Shown in pieces: positions 22,120 through 35,300 of a stretch of 64,000 bases of DNA. Position 1 is the stretch's first letter; the number at the start of each line of letters is the position of its first letter. Under the pieces are notes generated by a model that saw nothing but the letters and a program-made list of their open reading frames with translations, was not told where the DNA came from and made no database searches. The stretch is from Nematostella vectensis. Taxonomy: Eukaryota; Cnidaria; Anthozoa; Actiniaria; Edwardsiidae. The translations under genes were made by a program, and so were the position numbers. The stretch spans positions 9,845,296 to 9,909,295 of the forward strand of contig NC_064035.1 of NCBI RefSeq assembly GCF_932526225.1, in the 5' to 3' direction.

Positions 22120-24170
22120 CTATGTCTGAAGCTGTGAATTTAGTTCTCTTAAAACACTTCTCTCTAGAGAGAAGTCATAAAGATATTGGTCCAAGTTAAG
22201 AGAAGGTTGAGTTTCATATCTCTGGGTATCACTTCTGCTACTTTGAATTGTTTCCAAGATCTTGCAGCACTTGAAAGGTACATCTGTAACAGTAAGAAAT
22301 GTCCTCTCTGAGATATCTGTTGCCTGTTGAACTTTATTTTGTCCACCTTGTTGCAAACTATCACATTGCAAATAACCTACAAATGAAAATTCTTAAATTT
22401 AAAATTGTTAGTTACAACAGTCCCTGGTTACAAGGTGGTTATAATTTTTGGAAAAATACTAACAATGGGAGATTAATGATTATTATTAATATTCATATTA
22501 AAATCTCACCTCCATAACAGCTATTAGATGTAGATGAGTTCTGCTGCATCTGATCAAATGCCACTTTCCCATATGAATTACTTATCTAAAAGGTAAATAA
22601 AGAGTTTTTGTCAAGATTCATGTTTTATTTTTGTTGTAAATATATATAGCCCTTTATTCACAGAGGTAGACAAAATATGGATAATTATCTTTTAAGCAAT
22701 TTACTGGGATCATTAAAAAAAACCTTAACCACCACCTACTCTCAGGGCCAAGGAGTGGAAATAATTCTAAGATAAGGTGGGGTGTGTGGAGGGAGGGGGT
22801 TTTGATGGGCAGTCAGGGGGGGCTTTTACATGGTGATCGGTTTATTGGGAAGAGGTATTGGCATAAGGTAGTATTCGAGAATCTGCATCCTGCGTGGGTA
22901 TCATATAATAAATAAATGAATCCAGGTCTGTGTAAGCTACTTGAATTTTTATGTTAAAGCCTGTTAATGCTGATTTTGACAGCATGATTTTTGCCAACTA
23001 CATCATGTGCGACATGCCTGCATCACCGACTTCCATTTCGACCTAAGGATGCTTGTTGTATTTTTAAGGGGCCAAAATCGGGCCTCAAGTAATTTTAGGG
23101 GGTATCTGATAAAAAATGGGCTTTTTTATTAGAAATGGTATTTTTTAGGTGTTCGCAGAAGGAGGCACTAATGCACTAGTCATTTGAAACCCCCACCCCT
23201 ATGGTCCCGGGATAGTGTGAGGTTAATGTTGGGGTTTAGAGAACTTTTGAACTAGAATCTGTCCCAAGGGGGTGGGGGAATTGACAGTTTTTGACCCCAA
23301 GACTTTTCCCCACCCTGGGGGCTTGGGGCAAATGAATAACGTCACAAAATTTACTTCGCAAAAGTCATGTCAGTTCCTGGTTTGAGACTCTTTCTCTTCT
23401 GTAGCAAGCAATTCCATGTATCAGTGTGTGGCAAGCTGCATGGTGAAATGTGCAAAAACGAATATGAATGATAACTAACGCCAGATGGAAATAAATTATT
23501 TTTCCATTTTTTTTGGTAACTGTTATCTTCATAGTTATTAGTACAAATTCTTTGAAGTGTACTAGCTTGAAAGATAAAGGCTTTTTTCAGATGACTTGAT
23601 GTCGATGTCGGATAGTTGCCTTTAGTTTGCATCCCGAGGGGTGGGCATTTGACTGCAGTTTTGTCCCGAGGGGGTTGGGGTTTTCTCTGTTTTGTACAGC
23701 GTCAAAGTCTAATTCCCCACCCTTCCCCGGGAAGGTGGAATGGTGGGAGTTTCAATTGACTAGTGCATAAAAGCCAAAATTTTCTAGATTATTCAATACA
23801 ATACCCTGGATACCAGAGCCTCCAAACTTCTCTCGCCCAGTGATGCTCAGTCAAAATGTCGATCAGCCAAAATGTCGCTCGTCACGGCATTTTGGCTGAG
23901 CGTCACTGAACGAGAGAAGTCTGGAGGCTCTGGTACCCAGGGTATCAATACAAACGACTTAGAGCATTTCGTCTTCCTTTGCCTCACCTGTTGTTGTTGA
24001 CATGGTGGTGGTTGATCGTTCGAGGCTGATAAAAACACAAATCCATCTTCTTCGTCGAATTCTTTTTGCTCGCCAAAGCGGCTATCAATCTCATAAGATC
24101 GTCCCTTGTTTCCCTGATGATGGCCAGGGACGATTTTCTCGTATAAACCCGACAAGAAGCTCATTTTCAT
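22120..24170 (-). CDS. UMAD1: UBAP1-MVB12-associated (UMA) domain protein
   Basis: Three coding exons on the minus strand: 24170-23988, 22585-22510 and 22376-22120 (stop TAG). Lengths 183, 76 and 257 nt give 171 aa with all phases closing (0, then 1). All introns are GT-AG. The N-terminus has DEEDGFVFLS, comparable to the ADGFVLLG of vertebrate UMAD1. The C-terminal half has VTDVPF and later LDQYLYDFSLERSVLRE, the UMA-domain signature (DVPF ... YDFxLExSVL). UMA domains in UBAP1 and MVB12 dock onto ESCRT-I; the role of UMAD1 itself is poorly known. Vertebrate UMAD1 is about 137 aa, so this one is slightly longer. It is transcribed divergently from RPA3; a foldback transposon sits 43 bp inside intron 1. 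Confidence 0.88.
22940..23180. repeat. Dispersed repeat D, copy 1
   Basis: This stretch in UMAD1 intron 1 shares diverged sequence with 61040-61245: a GGGGCCAAAATCGGGCCT block, a TATTTTTAG/TTTTAGGG block, CTTTTTTATTAGAAATGGTA and CGCAGAAGGAGGC occur in the same order. It is probably an interspersed element; ends not determined. Confidence 0.65.
23802..23944. mobile_element. 143-bp foldback MITE (TACCCTGG ends), MULE-like
   Basis: The arms TACCCTGGATACCAGAGCC and GGCTCTGGTACCCAGGGTA are inverted and continue with AAACTTCTCTCG / CGAGAGAAGTCT and further. The 9-bp TCAATACAA flanks it at 23793-23801 and 23945-23953, an exact target duplication. It lies in intron 1 of UMAD1. The element at 35214-35283 is a shorter member. 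Confidence 0.9.
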
Positions 24171-24563
24171 CTCGCTCAAATATCGTGGAAAAGCCCTTGT
24201 TGTGTCGAATATACCTACTGTATGAATTACACGGACTCGCTTGTCAGTTTTCACCAATAGTTTAACGTATGCACATGCAATATCTATACGGCCAATGCAT
24301 CACCAAGAACCAAATTGAGGATATTGCAACATTTCGAAGAACAGCGATGACGATTTGAATGTTACTACGCAAATCTATTTTTAGCTTGCAGCTCGCAAAG
24401 TATGATGGGGAAGCTGAGCCAGCGTGTTATGGAAAGCGGCAATGAAAGAGAAGGACTAGGACGAGTGCGAATTACCCGCCAAAAGTACGATCAAGATCAA
24501 AAGTTCTCGGAGAAAACATACTAAGGACAGATTTCCTACGGATTTTAACCTTTTTTCATCAAC
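24171..24563. promoter_or_regulatory. Shared divergent promoter region, UMAD1 / RPA3
   Basis: The two start codons are 393 bp apart in opposite orientation, so this short segment must hold both 5' leaders and promoters. No TATA box is obvious in either direction. A CATGTCC/CGATGACG mix and GC-rich patches are seen, but I cannot name elements with confidence. Confidence 0.6.
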
Positions 24564-25778
24564 ATGGACGCACCTAGAGTGAACGCCTCCATGATGAAAC
24601 AGTATTCTGGTCGATTGGTGTGTTTTGTAGGCAGTGTTTCAGAGGTAAGATGGTCGAATGAGTGAGCCGCTTTAGCAAACCAGGATGGCCGTCAAATTGT
24701 AGTGTGTTTGTGAACTTTCACTAGAAAAGGTTAATGAATAGGTCTTTTAACCCCTCTCTTTGGTAATTTTATGTGACTGTTTATTGCCTATATAGCCATG
24801 GAAAGCCACAGAGTCCATGAACCAACTTGCCAACCCAATGTGGGTACAATTTATAACATATTTGTGTCTTTGGTATTGATACACCTATAATATGTAACTT
24901 ATTCCATAGATAAATTCAACGGGCACGGAACTTAAGATGCTTTCTAGTGACGATAAGATGATTCATGTGGTGTTACCAGAGCCTGTAAGTATAATGATGG
25001 TCCAGTCTAAAATATTCAAAATGTGATTACTGTAGATACATTGTTAGCGCGTAATCCTGTGCAGAGGATGAAAGAAAAGCAACCCTGTTAATAAGGATAC
25101 CATTGGGACCCGGCTGAATTTTTCTGCAAATGTATGGAGCTTTCTCTTTCAAGCTAAACTTGAAAACTGTTTTTGTGCTTTACCAGTACTAGCATACCTT
25201 TTAGTAAAAGTCTGCTTTATGGATTTATTAAATTATAAATTAGCCTCAATCCACAATAAAAGTGCTATTGCAAAAAAAAATAAAAAAAATAAACAAAGCT
25301 CAGTTCGCGTATCATGATATAATTCCATATGAATATAATTGTTTTGCAGCTTGATGAAGCCCTTCAAGGAGTTGTGGAGGTTGTTGGCAGAGTAGAACGA
25401 GACCTCACCATCAGTGCCCAGAGAATTATAAGCTATGCTGGAAGGGAGGAATTTGGTAAGTGATTTGGTTGCATTTGTTTCCACTATTCAGTTTTAATCG
25501 GAGCAGGGTGTGACTAAAAACTGATTGAAAAATGACCAAAATACAGTAGTGGTGGTTACCAAAATACCAGCTTACCTATGACATCAATGGTATGGTGTTT
25601 TGGCCTTCTTTTATGTTGAGAAGTAAACAAGGCATTTGTCTCACTTATTGTTTATAAAGGTTCTGTGGATTTTATTGTTTTCTATGTTATTGCAGATTTG
25701 AGCTTATACAATGAGGCAATAACACTAGCAGCTGGCTTCCCAGAGATGTTTGCTTGTGAACAATCTAGTGGATATTAG
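24564..25778 (+). CDS. RPA3: Replication protein A 14-kDa subunit
   Basis: Four exons: 24564-24644, 24910-24984, 25350-25455 and 25696-25778 (stop TAG). They total 345 nt, 114 aa, against about 121 in vertebrates; all junctions are GT-AG and phases close. The protein begins MDAPRVNASM; then LVCFVG, INSTGTELKML, LDEALQGVVEVVGRV and LSLYNEAI follow in the order of vertebrate RPA3 (PVCFVG, IHPTGK, EEISGIVEVVGRV, LGLYNEA). It is a single OB fold that, with RPA1 and RPA2, forms the nuclear single-stranded-DNA-binding trimer used in replication and repair. It faces UMAD1 head to head and converges on HIBCH, the stops being about 520 bp apart. Confidence 0.95.
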
Positions 25779-26300
25779 ACAGAACACTTTTGTACCATAA
25801 AATATTTTTATTCTTAAGACTGAAAGTCTTAACACATCAGTACATTAAAAAACAAGAGAACTTTCTATCATAAATATGCACACCCTACTACACTTATCAT
25901 TCTGCAAACAATATAGTTTTTGTGATAAATAATATTATTTGTATACAGCAGTCGTGGGGGGCCAATGCACCCCATCCTGTTGGGCAGAAATTTTAGAAAG
26001 GTATTTTAGAAAATCGACAGATGCAGCTCCCACCTTACATATGTTCTTTACCCTTGGTGCCCTCCCTCCTCTTTGGGAAAAGATATATCCCTCCCTGTAC
26101 AGGGTAATAAAAAGTTGGCCGACACACACAGTACATCGAAGGCTACCACCCAGGGTAGTAACATCAATTAAACCTTGCAGATAAATAAAGTTCTGCTATG
26201 CTGTGTAAAACATTTAATACAAAAAAACCTAGAGGGTTACAAGATTCTGTTATAAATCATTTGTCTGATTTCATTTGAGTTCTTTTTATTAGATTTTTTT

Positions 26301-29300
26301 TCACAAGACTAACTCTCTTTCCCCAATTGGTTTAAAATATGACTCTACACTCTCCTTGGAAACTTCCTTTAAACTGCTGGGATTCCATTTGGGGCTGTTA
26401 TCTTTGTCGACCAGAACAGCTCGAATTCCCTCATAAAAATCTTTATTTTCCTGAGAGGTAGAAAGAAAATGTCACAAGAGCAATTGAGCACCTCCAGCAA
26501 CAACAACACCTTACCATGAACGTCTGTGACATCCGATACTCCATTTTCAGGCACTCGCCCAAATCCAGTCTAGATCCCTCCTCCAGCTGCTGTAATGTTA
26601 CTTTTAATGATGTAGGGGACTGCATCACCAAAAAAAAAATGTCATGATTATTGTCTGAATATGGACATGTCTATTTATAAAAAATGGCTGATGGCATAAA
26701 AAAACACTTTCTGTTTACACTGAATGACACTTACCATGCGATTGAGATTCTGGAATAAAATAAAATGGATTAAATATCAAACAAACATTACATTAAATTG
26801 AGTGCCTAAAGGAACAACTAATGATCTAACATTTTAATCTAAAATTGAGTTAAGTACTAATACTTAACAGATCATGAAAACCACAATATCAAGACAACTA
26901 TTGTAAGTTAAGGGAATAATGCTTCAGTAGAAAGTTGGAAGACTCGGGGGCTGCAGCAAACACGTGTTATGACAATGTGCATTAGACTACCTCTATTTGT
27001 TTGGCTGCCCAGGGAGATCCCTCTTCTTCTAATGCAGAAATGATCTCCTCAACACTTGATTGTGAAAAACATCTAAGAGTAATTGAATGTTATTTAAGCA
27101 TAGTACTACCAATAATACCAATGCTGCTGGATATACAATTCCTTATGCTTTAATACTTAAAAGTCATTTCACCAATCAGGTAAACAGATTTGGTCATGAG
27201 GACGGGCTGTCATACCAATGTCTACTTGGTTAAACAGGGCCCCGCAAATGGTTCTTTGTTGTACAAGCAATTGATAAATGAACAATAATTATGGATTTTA
27301 TACACCTTGTCTTTCATTGGTTTTAAGTTAATGCTGTTCCTTGGGAACACACCTATTTATGCTGTCCATGTGTTCATCTAATACAAATCGCTGATTTGGA
27401 GAGCACTGCCAAAGATAAAATATTATAATATAAATAAATTGATGTAGGCTTTCATTGCTGTCAAAAAGATTTATGATAATTGAATACAGGAACATGAATA
27501 AATGGTATTAAAAATGGTATTCTAGTTAATGTTAACAGACCTGTATAATTATTAAAACAAAACCTCAATTCTAAGCTATCCTCACCTGCTTATCAAAGTC
27601 ATTTAGTACATCTTGTACAATTTGATGTTGAGGGTCCTTTAAATTTAATAGCGCCTCTTCCAAGGCGCTTATCTAAAAAAAATAGAACTAAAGGAATAGA
27701 CTTATACTTGAGAAATGTTAAATTACAAATGTCCAATAAAGCTATTATAAAATAAATCATACAAAAACATAGCTATGAAGAATACATAAAAACATAGTTT
27801 ACTCTGTAAGTATTTACTGTAAGGGTGGGTCAGTCCTACATGCTCACCCTATTATTCAACCCGCTATTATTACCTTTTTCCAAAATCTCTGATAACTATA
27901 ATCATAATGTATTTTTTAAGGGCTCACAGTAACTGGCTGGGGTAACCCTGCCGCTTGTAGCGTAGTCAATAAAATAAAGTTGAACAAACTCTGACTGATA
28001 TCGAATAATTTACCTTTTCCAAAGTGACATAGTGAGTCGCAATGCCAGCCAGCTTGACATTATATCCCTTGAGTCGCTGCCCTAAAACAACATCAGGAAG
28101 AGAATTTTTGAACATAAAATTTGCAAGTAGGACAAACTAGTCATTACAGATTTTTTCAATCATTTTCAAGGCATTTTTACAAATCGTACCAGTCAAGGCC
28201 AGAAAGAGACCAAGTTTACCAGACAGCCGTGGTAAAGCATGAGCACCACCTACATCAGGGAAAAATCCTGAAATACAAAGAAAAGCAAAGTTTGAGTACT
28301 AGACAGGGTAGCTGTTTTAGAGCTGGTTTTCATGCAGTTTGCAGATGTGCAGGCAGGTGCGTACAGTACTTACACAGGGTGCGCATAAACCCCTCCTTGG
28401 ATGTATAATGAGGGGCATTTCCTATAACTGCACACCACCTTTACCAATCATTGGTACCGACCTGAGAGCTCTGCAGACTGCCTATTCCAATCACATATGC
28501 ATGCAGAAACTGGTACTGGCTTATGCCGTACGTAAGTTATTCCCTTAAACTCATTGTCAGTTTGGAGTCAGCTTGGTAACCACCTAACCAAGAGTAACCG
28601 AGGGGCCAGGCGTTAGGGCCACGGTCCCCAACCCTGGGGATACCTGTAACACCTTTTTGTGGAATAACCTTACCCAGTAGAGTGTTGGGAAAGGCAAAAT
28701 ATGTACAAATGTCGCATTGAGTTGAGAGTTTGCAGGCAATCAGTAGAGTGTGCAAACGTGCCCAGAATCAGTCCTGGGCCTTCTAGCTGGTTTCACAGAT
28801 AAGCTTAAACCACTGGGCTACCAAGAGCTATTGACTCACCTATAGCTGTTTCAGGCATAGCAAAAGTTGTCTTTTCAGTAGCTACACGGTAGCGGCCATG
28901 GACAGAGAGACCAACTCCCTTGAAAAGAAAAGAAAACCAACACCTAACAGTTTACAAATTGAGAGAATTGAATAACACAAACTGTCCTTTACCTATCACC
29001 AGCAGGTGAACAGAGTTAAAACAATGGAGCTATCAGGATAAGATAAGGAGCTGTCTTTCAAAATTTCCTCTTCGTTCCTTTTCTTTTGTTGTATATATTT
29101 TTTAAATTCTGCTTGTACGGCATTCAACTCACCCCGCCCATAGTAATACCATGAATAAGTGCCACATAAGGAGTCTTGAGTGTACCTATAAGGGTTAGAA
29201 ACGTTTGTTATTAGCACTGTTTATTTCAATTTTGGAGGTTCTGTGATTAGGAAATCATGTGCACTGATTGGCTCCCTCAATGACATCTGATATTCTGCCA

Positions 29301-32300
29301 GATACAGGGTTGACACTAAGGAAATTGTATGCTGGTTGGCTAGGAGATTGAGCTGCTAAAATATATATTGCACAAAATTAAGTAAAACTGTTTATAAAGC
29401 CATAATTCAGTTGCATTTTGTTTTTATCTAGTCAGTGTAATTTGGCATTAGCTGAAAAGCCCTGTCTATATCAATGGGTTCTTTTAGAAGCCTGTGTTGA
29501 ATAATATTTTTGGGCATGTGAAAAAACATTGTCAAATCAATAATATTGTGTACCACTGTGTTATTGTCCTTTAATAAAACAACACTAAATTGTTAAAATA
29601 TTTTCTAGACCCTGGTTAGACCATGTGTTTTACCAAGGGGGAGGCTTACGCTATATACAGAGAAAATCCCATTTCCCTAGACCCCATCATGTCATATCTG
29701 AGTATACAACCCTGGGTGTGTCTCTAAAAGAAGAACTTTGAGCTCATCCTTACAGTACCTATTGCATAATTTAACATGTATTCCTCTCGAAAAAAATCCT
29801 TTGTTAGGTCCTCTCCTCTCAATCCTGCCTCGGCGATGGCTGCAAGGACAGTAAGATGCCAATTAGTTTGGTAAATCCAGTGCCAGCTTAAAGGTCAGCC
29901 TAGAGGCAATCCACGAGGGTGCTTTGAACATTATCAAGAGCCAAGTGCTGCTGATTCGGGTTATCAGGAATACATATAAGTCTAAGATTTTCAATTCTAT
30001 AAATCTTAAGAAAATACCATGCTTAAAGTGGGCAATCTTAAGGGGTAGGGGCACGCCCCTGCACCCAACCCTTGCTGTGTTCATGGAACCCCGTACCTCG
30101 TACGTCACCTCCTGCACAGAACGCTTTATCTCCTGTACCCTTTATCAATATTACTCCAATGTTTGGGTCCATGTCCCATTGCTGTAAGCAAATCACAATA
30201 ACATTGCATTTACAAGATTATGGTGTGCTTTTAGCTGAAGGATAAAGCAAATTGTCTTAACAAGGATGAGAATAATAAATTCAAGGCCCGTAGCCAGGGG
30301 GGGTTTGGGGGGTTCGGATGAACCCCAACACACGGCTTGAAGGTCTGCTCATGAGCAAACAAAAAAAATAATATAACGTTGGCTGGATATACCGTGCACA
30401 TCCATGTCTTTTTCTAAAATAATTATCTTTTTTATTATCACTATATGTTAAAAAGCACCCTATTTATTAGCCTGCGTGGTGGCTCAAGGGAAGGGGAGGT
30501 CTCCCTCCCCTTCCATTGAGCAGCTACGCAGGCTACCTATTAATAACATTTTAAATACAAGTTTAAATTTATTTGAAGTATTGATTACCTAATGTAATAA
30601 GGCGAGGAGAGGGGTGTACCTGAAAAAAAATTGTTCCGCTCGAATGGAAAAACGAACCACCCCGCTCAAAACCCTGGCTACGGGCCTGAATTTTTCTTTG
30701 TTTTTTTTGATACACTGAAATGTCATCTGTTTAATTAAGTCCATCATCCACCCTTGCTAAACTAAGTGTATCCACTCCTATAAGACTAAGGTGTATGATA
30801 ATCTTCACTGGTTGATTGGCACATTTTAACATTCCTCACTACCAAACTACTTTTTCAAGACGTGAGTCAGTATTACATACCTAACCTGGAAATTATCAAA
30901 ATTTGCAAACTTTAACATCAATTTGCATTAGAACAAATTGAACATGAAAGTGTTCTAAGTGAAATATTAATTTTAGAGCACACCTTGAGCTGTGGGTAGA
31001 TCTTTCTGATCATTGGAAGGTTTAAAGCATTGAGAGCCTTTGGCCGGTTCATTGTGATAATACCAGCGTTGTTCTTAGTCTCCAACAGAGCTTCTGTCTA
31101 GAAAATAAAAAAAAATATTTCACTATTAACCCATTGACTCCTGCCTATTTTTGAGCTGAGTTTACAAAAAACAGACTGAAAACAGATAACTATCCCCCTA
31201 TTCTGAGTTTTTTACAGCCGGTCAAAGTCAAACACCGCTGCACCTAGTCAGTGGTATCCTAGCTTTCCAACAGTGCTTTGCGGTCCCCACTTTAAATCCC
31301 TCGTCATTGTGCTGATGTGAGCACAAGTTGCTTGTATTTTACATCAAAAATACAGCTATGAGCATATTAGGAGAGTGTCTTAGGACATCATGAAGTCTGA
31401 GGGGGCATAATTGAGTGCTGTGCTTATGGATATTTGCAAGCAAAGGTGGATTCATGTTGATTTTTTCTTGTTTGGCTTTCCCTGGATGAGAATATTTTTT
31501 TATAATTAATCAACACAGCTCTCCTAAATGCTGTCTTTTCTGAAACCAAATTAATTCCGAAATTGTTTACACTGCTATTCTGGGTCTGTATGACCTGGAA
31601 TTGATTTGTTTGGCTTTGGGGTAAAAAGAGAGGAGTGTTGACTGGCCCTCCCCACGTGGATCTTTACCTGGTTCTCCCAGAATGCTTTGTAATCTGCTCG
31701 AGGATCCAGTGTACTTTGCGGGCGCTCCCAAAGGTCACTACCGCAAAAGAGCCACTGGAAAAGTTTAAAACAATTTTGAGTTCCAAAACTCCGGGAGCTG
31801 CTGTGCTGTAATTGGGCCTTTTTTAGGTGTAAAAAAAAGGCCTAATCACAGCACAGCAGTGTTTACTTGTAAAGCCTAATAAACAACACTTGCGTCACTG
31901 ACAAATGCATTGTCTGTTTGATGGATCAAGTTTTTGTTTTGTACCATGAGAAACTCTGAAGCCAGAACAATTGCTTGTGATACAGTTGTGTTTAGTGGGA
32001 AAGAGCGATGTTTTGCTCAGCAACCGAAAGGCTTCGGTAAAAACCTGGTATTTCAAATCTTGCCAATTCTTTTCAAAGAAGCCCACAAAATTGGGGACTC
32101 GAATGTTCTTGAGAACCCTGTCGTTTGCCTGCTAAAATCAGGTCTATATTGAGACGAATTCTTTCTTGAGTTTAAGTAAAATTATGAGTGAAAATTTGCC
32201 TGCTGGAGCGTCGGGCTTTAAGTTTTCCACAATTTGTCTTTCTTCCCAAAAAGTTCAAACTAATAAAAAATAAGACAATGGTTTAGTGTGTTCTGACCAA

Positions 32301-35300
32301 AAAGGAACACATTTTTTTGACGTTCCATTTTGGTATCTTGAACAAAGAAACTGTATTTAATTCCGTCAGAGTTATTTTGATTTCATTGGCCTTCAGTTTT
32401 AAATTGGCTTTTTAAATTACCGACATGTCACGCCCCCAGAACTAGTCTTACTAGGAAACTTTTCCAGCAGCTCTTCTGCAGTAGTAACCTTGGGGAGCGC
32501 TCGCAAAGTACCGTCCTCAAGCATGTTCAAGGAGTAGACATTGTGTTTTGAGACCATGGAAATGAACCTGGAGGATGAGAAGGGTGATTCTGCTTTTCTT
32601 TCCACGTTCCATTTGAAATTTGTCAAAGAACCTGTGCTATTATTTGGCTTAAGAGTAGTTGCCATCACTTTGGTTGGATGCACTTCTCAAAGCCGGTACA
32701 GGCCGGTTGTGGGGTCAATGTCTTAATGTGGTATTTGATACAGAAATTACAAAAAAGGGACTACACCCTATAAAAAACTCTTGGTTGTCATTCTGAAAAC
32801 ATGCATGTCTTGTTGCTTCTTGCAAGAAAATGCCTCTAAAGACCACTAAACATAACAGTTGTTCCTTCATTATATGTTCCTCAGCTTCGCCTTTCATTCT
32901 AGCTAGTAATCACTTACTGGAAGTTTTGGAATTGATTATTAGATATATTTTTCTTTGAAAATATCATGTTTGGCATGCCATTCCACAGGCTAAGCATGGC
33001 CACACCAGTCATGCTGCACAGCAAAAGAACAACACCAAAAAAACATAAAACTTTTGTTTTGCTGTATCAAAATGTCAAATTTGTTTTGATAAGTGCAACA
33101 GAAATTCAACATCAAGTTATCTTTGACTGTCACAAACTACTAAGTGCAAAATGTGCACCTGAATCAATGTCAAGCTGGAATATATATGTGACATTTAGAT
33201 TTGGCATGGCAGGAACATGACAAAAGGGTTAAGTTCTTGTAAAAGAGAATCTAATATCAAATGTGTACCATATGGTTGGATGAGCTGCACATTCTCTGGA
33301 AAAAAAAAACAAGTTTCAGTAGTTAGGGAAAGTTCATTTATTATCCGTGTGAGGGTTTTGATAAAAGTAAGGAATAAAATTAGTAGACCCTCCCTTCAGG
33401 AGTAAAAAAATTTTTTTATACTTCCCCCACCACCCCCCCTCCCCGCCCCTACACTTCCCCCGTATTTTCGGTGCCCACCTCCCGAAAACCGAAGAATGAA
33501 GGAGCAAAGAAAGGATCAGCAATGACAATGTCAAAGGAACGCAAGCAAGAGATAAGCTGCAAGCTGGACAGAAAGTAAAGGGGAAGAGATTGGATGAAGC
33601 ATTAATTCAGAAAAAGTGAAGGCACTCAATTTCTCAAAGATGTGATGCTATAGATGACATAAAAGAAGCAAGAGGCTTTTCGATCTTCTCCTTGCAAGAA
33701 AAGCACAGCATGAGAAAAGAGAAAAGAAAGAGAGCGAGAAAGAGAGCGAATCAGATATGCATGCATTAAAATGTTTTCTTTATATTTTAGATAACATAAG
33801 CACTTTATAATATTATATAGAGGAAACCATAAAAAGATGTATTTAGGGTGTATACAGGTTCGCATTGCATAGATAAAACGTGGCTTAAACATATCCTCGA
33901 CTCCTGGATTGTGCATGCCAAATAACTGACCCCAAACAAAAACAAGTTAAAACAAGAAATCTCATTTGACACTTCGTCAAATTATATAGTAGAGACAACA
34001 CCCAAAGGAATCAGTAACCCCCTTTTCCAAATCCAAACACTTTTGACCCCCCCCCCCTTCAGACCTTGGAAATTTCTCGAGCCCCTCCCCCCCAATATCC
34101 TTACACCCCTCCTTGGGATAATAAATGAACTTTCCTTACTTATCTGGCTATTACAATATCATTAAACTTTAAGTAAATTATAAAATAAACATCACTATTA
34201 TATAAATTGGCAGCTAGCATTTGACACAAAATTTTACGTAAAATGTAATCGCTACTCTGTATGCTAACAGTAATTTTTTTTAAACAAAATCTAAGTAACT
34301 TAAGTAAGTCAATTCAATAAAATCACATGTAGCCCAGGCTCACTGAGAGTGTAGGTTCCGTAGGTTTATTACAGAGTTTGTATGAGCGAAAAATTTGTAG
34401 AAATAAATATTCTGATTTAAAAATAAAACAGTAGTTTGACGTTAAGTGAGGATTGAGGATTTTGGCATGAGGATTTTGATAAAAGTACGAGATAAAATAA
34501 GTTCAGGAGTTAAAAAAATTTTTCATGCCCCCCGCCCCTACGCTTCGCCCATATTTCCGGTGCCCCCCTCCCAAAAACCAAAGAAAGAAGGAGCAAAGAA
34601 AGGAACTGCAATGACAATGTCAAAGGAACGCAAGCAAGAGATAAGCTGCAAGCTGGACAGAAAGTGGAGGGGAAGGAATTGGATGAAAACATTAATTCAG
34701 AAAAAGTAAAGGCACTCAATTTCTCAAAGATGTGACACTATAGATGACGTAAAAGAAGCAAAAGAGGCTTTTAGATCTACTCCTTGCAAGAAAAGCGCAG
34801 CACGAGAAAAGAGAAAAGAAAGAGAGCAAGAAAGAGAGCGAATTAGATAGGAGTGGGATTTTGATGACGGAGAACGAGTGTTATAGCATTAAAACTGATT
34901 CACTGATGCAAAGCACCCTACTCCGGCTGGTAGAATTTGGCATGGCGTGTATTGTCTTTTTATCCACGAACGGCCCATCGAGCGTCACTATCACAAATAC
35001 TTACAAATTCAAAAGAAAGATTCTCGCCGCTCAAACAGCAAAATGGGGAGGAATAGACGATTAAAAGGTATGTTTAGAAAAATAAATGTGTGTGCTATGA
35101 TTCTGCAAGGTTTATTTTGCCGTGCGAGTCTGGATTCCGAAAGGTGGATTTGTTGAGCACTTTGGAATTTGGCGGTTGTCAGAGTTTGCAGCCTTGTCTA
35201 TTTTATATACAGATACCCTGGTTCCAGAGCCTCGAACGTCTCTCACTAAATAGAGAGACGCTTGAGGCTCTGAAACCAGGTTAATATACAGAAGGCGACG

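Noticed and set aside
31669-31755. Candidate HIBCH exon ([19 protein letters not shown] with a GTAAAG donor)
   Set aside because: It lies inside the TTAA-flanked element and part of it recurs in the second element; the true upstream exon is 35532-35481.
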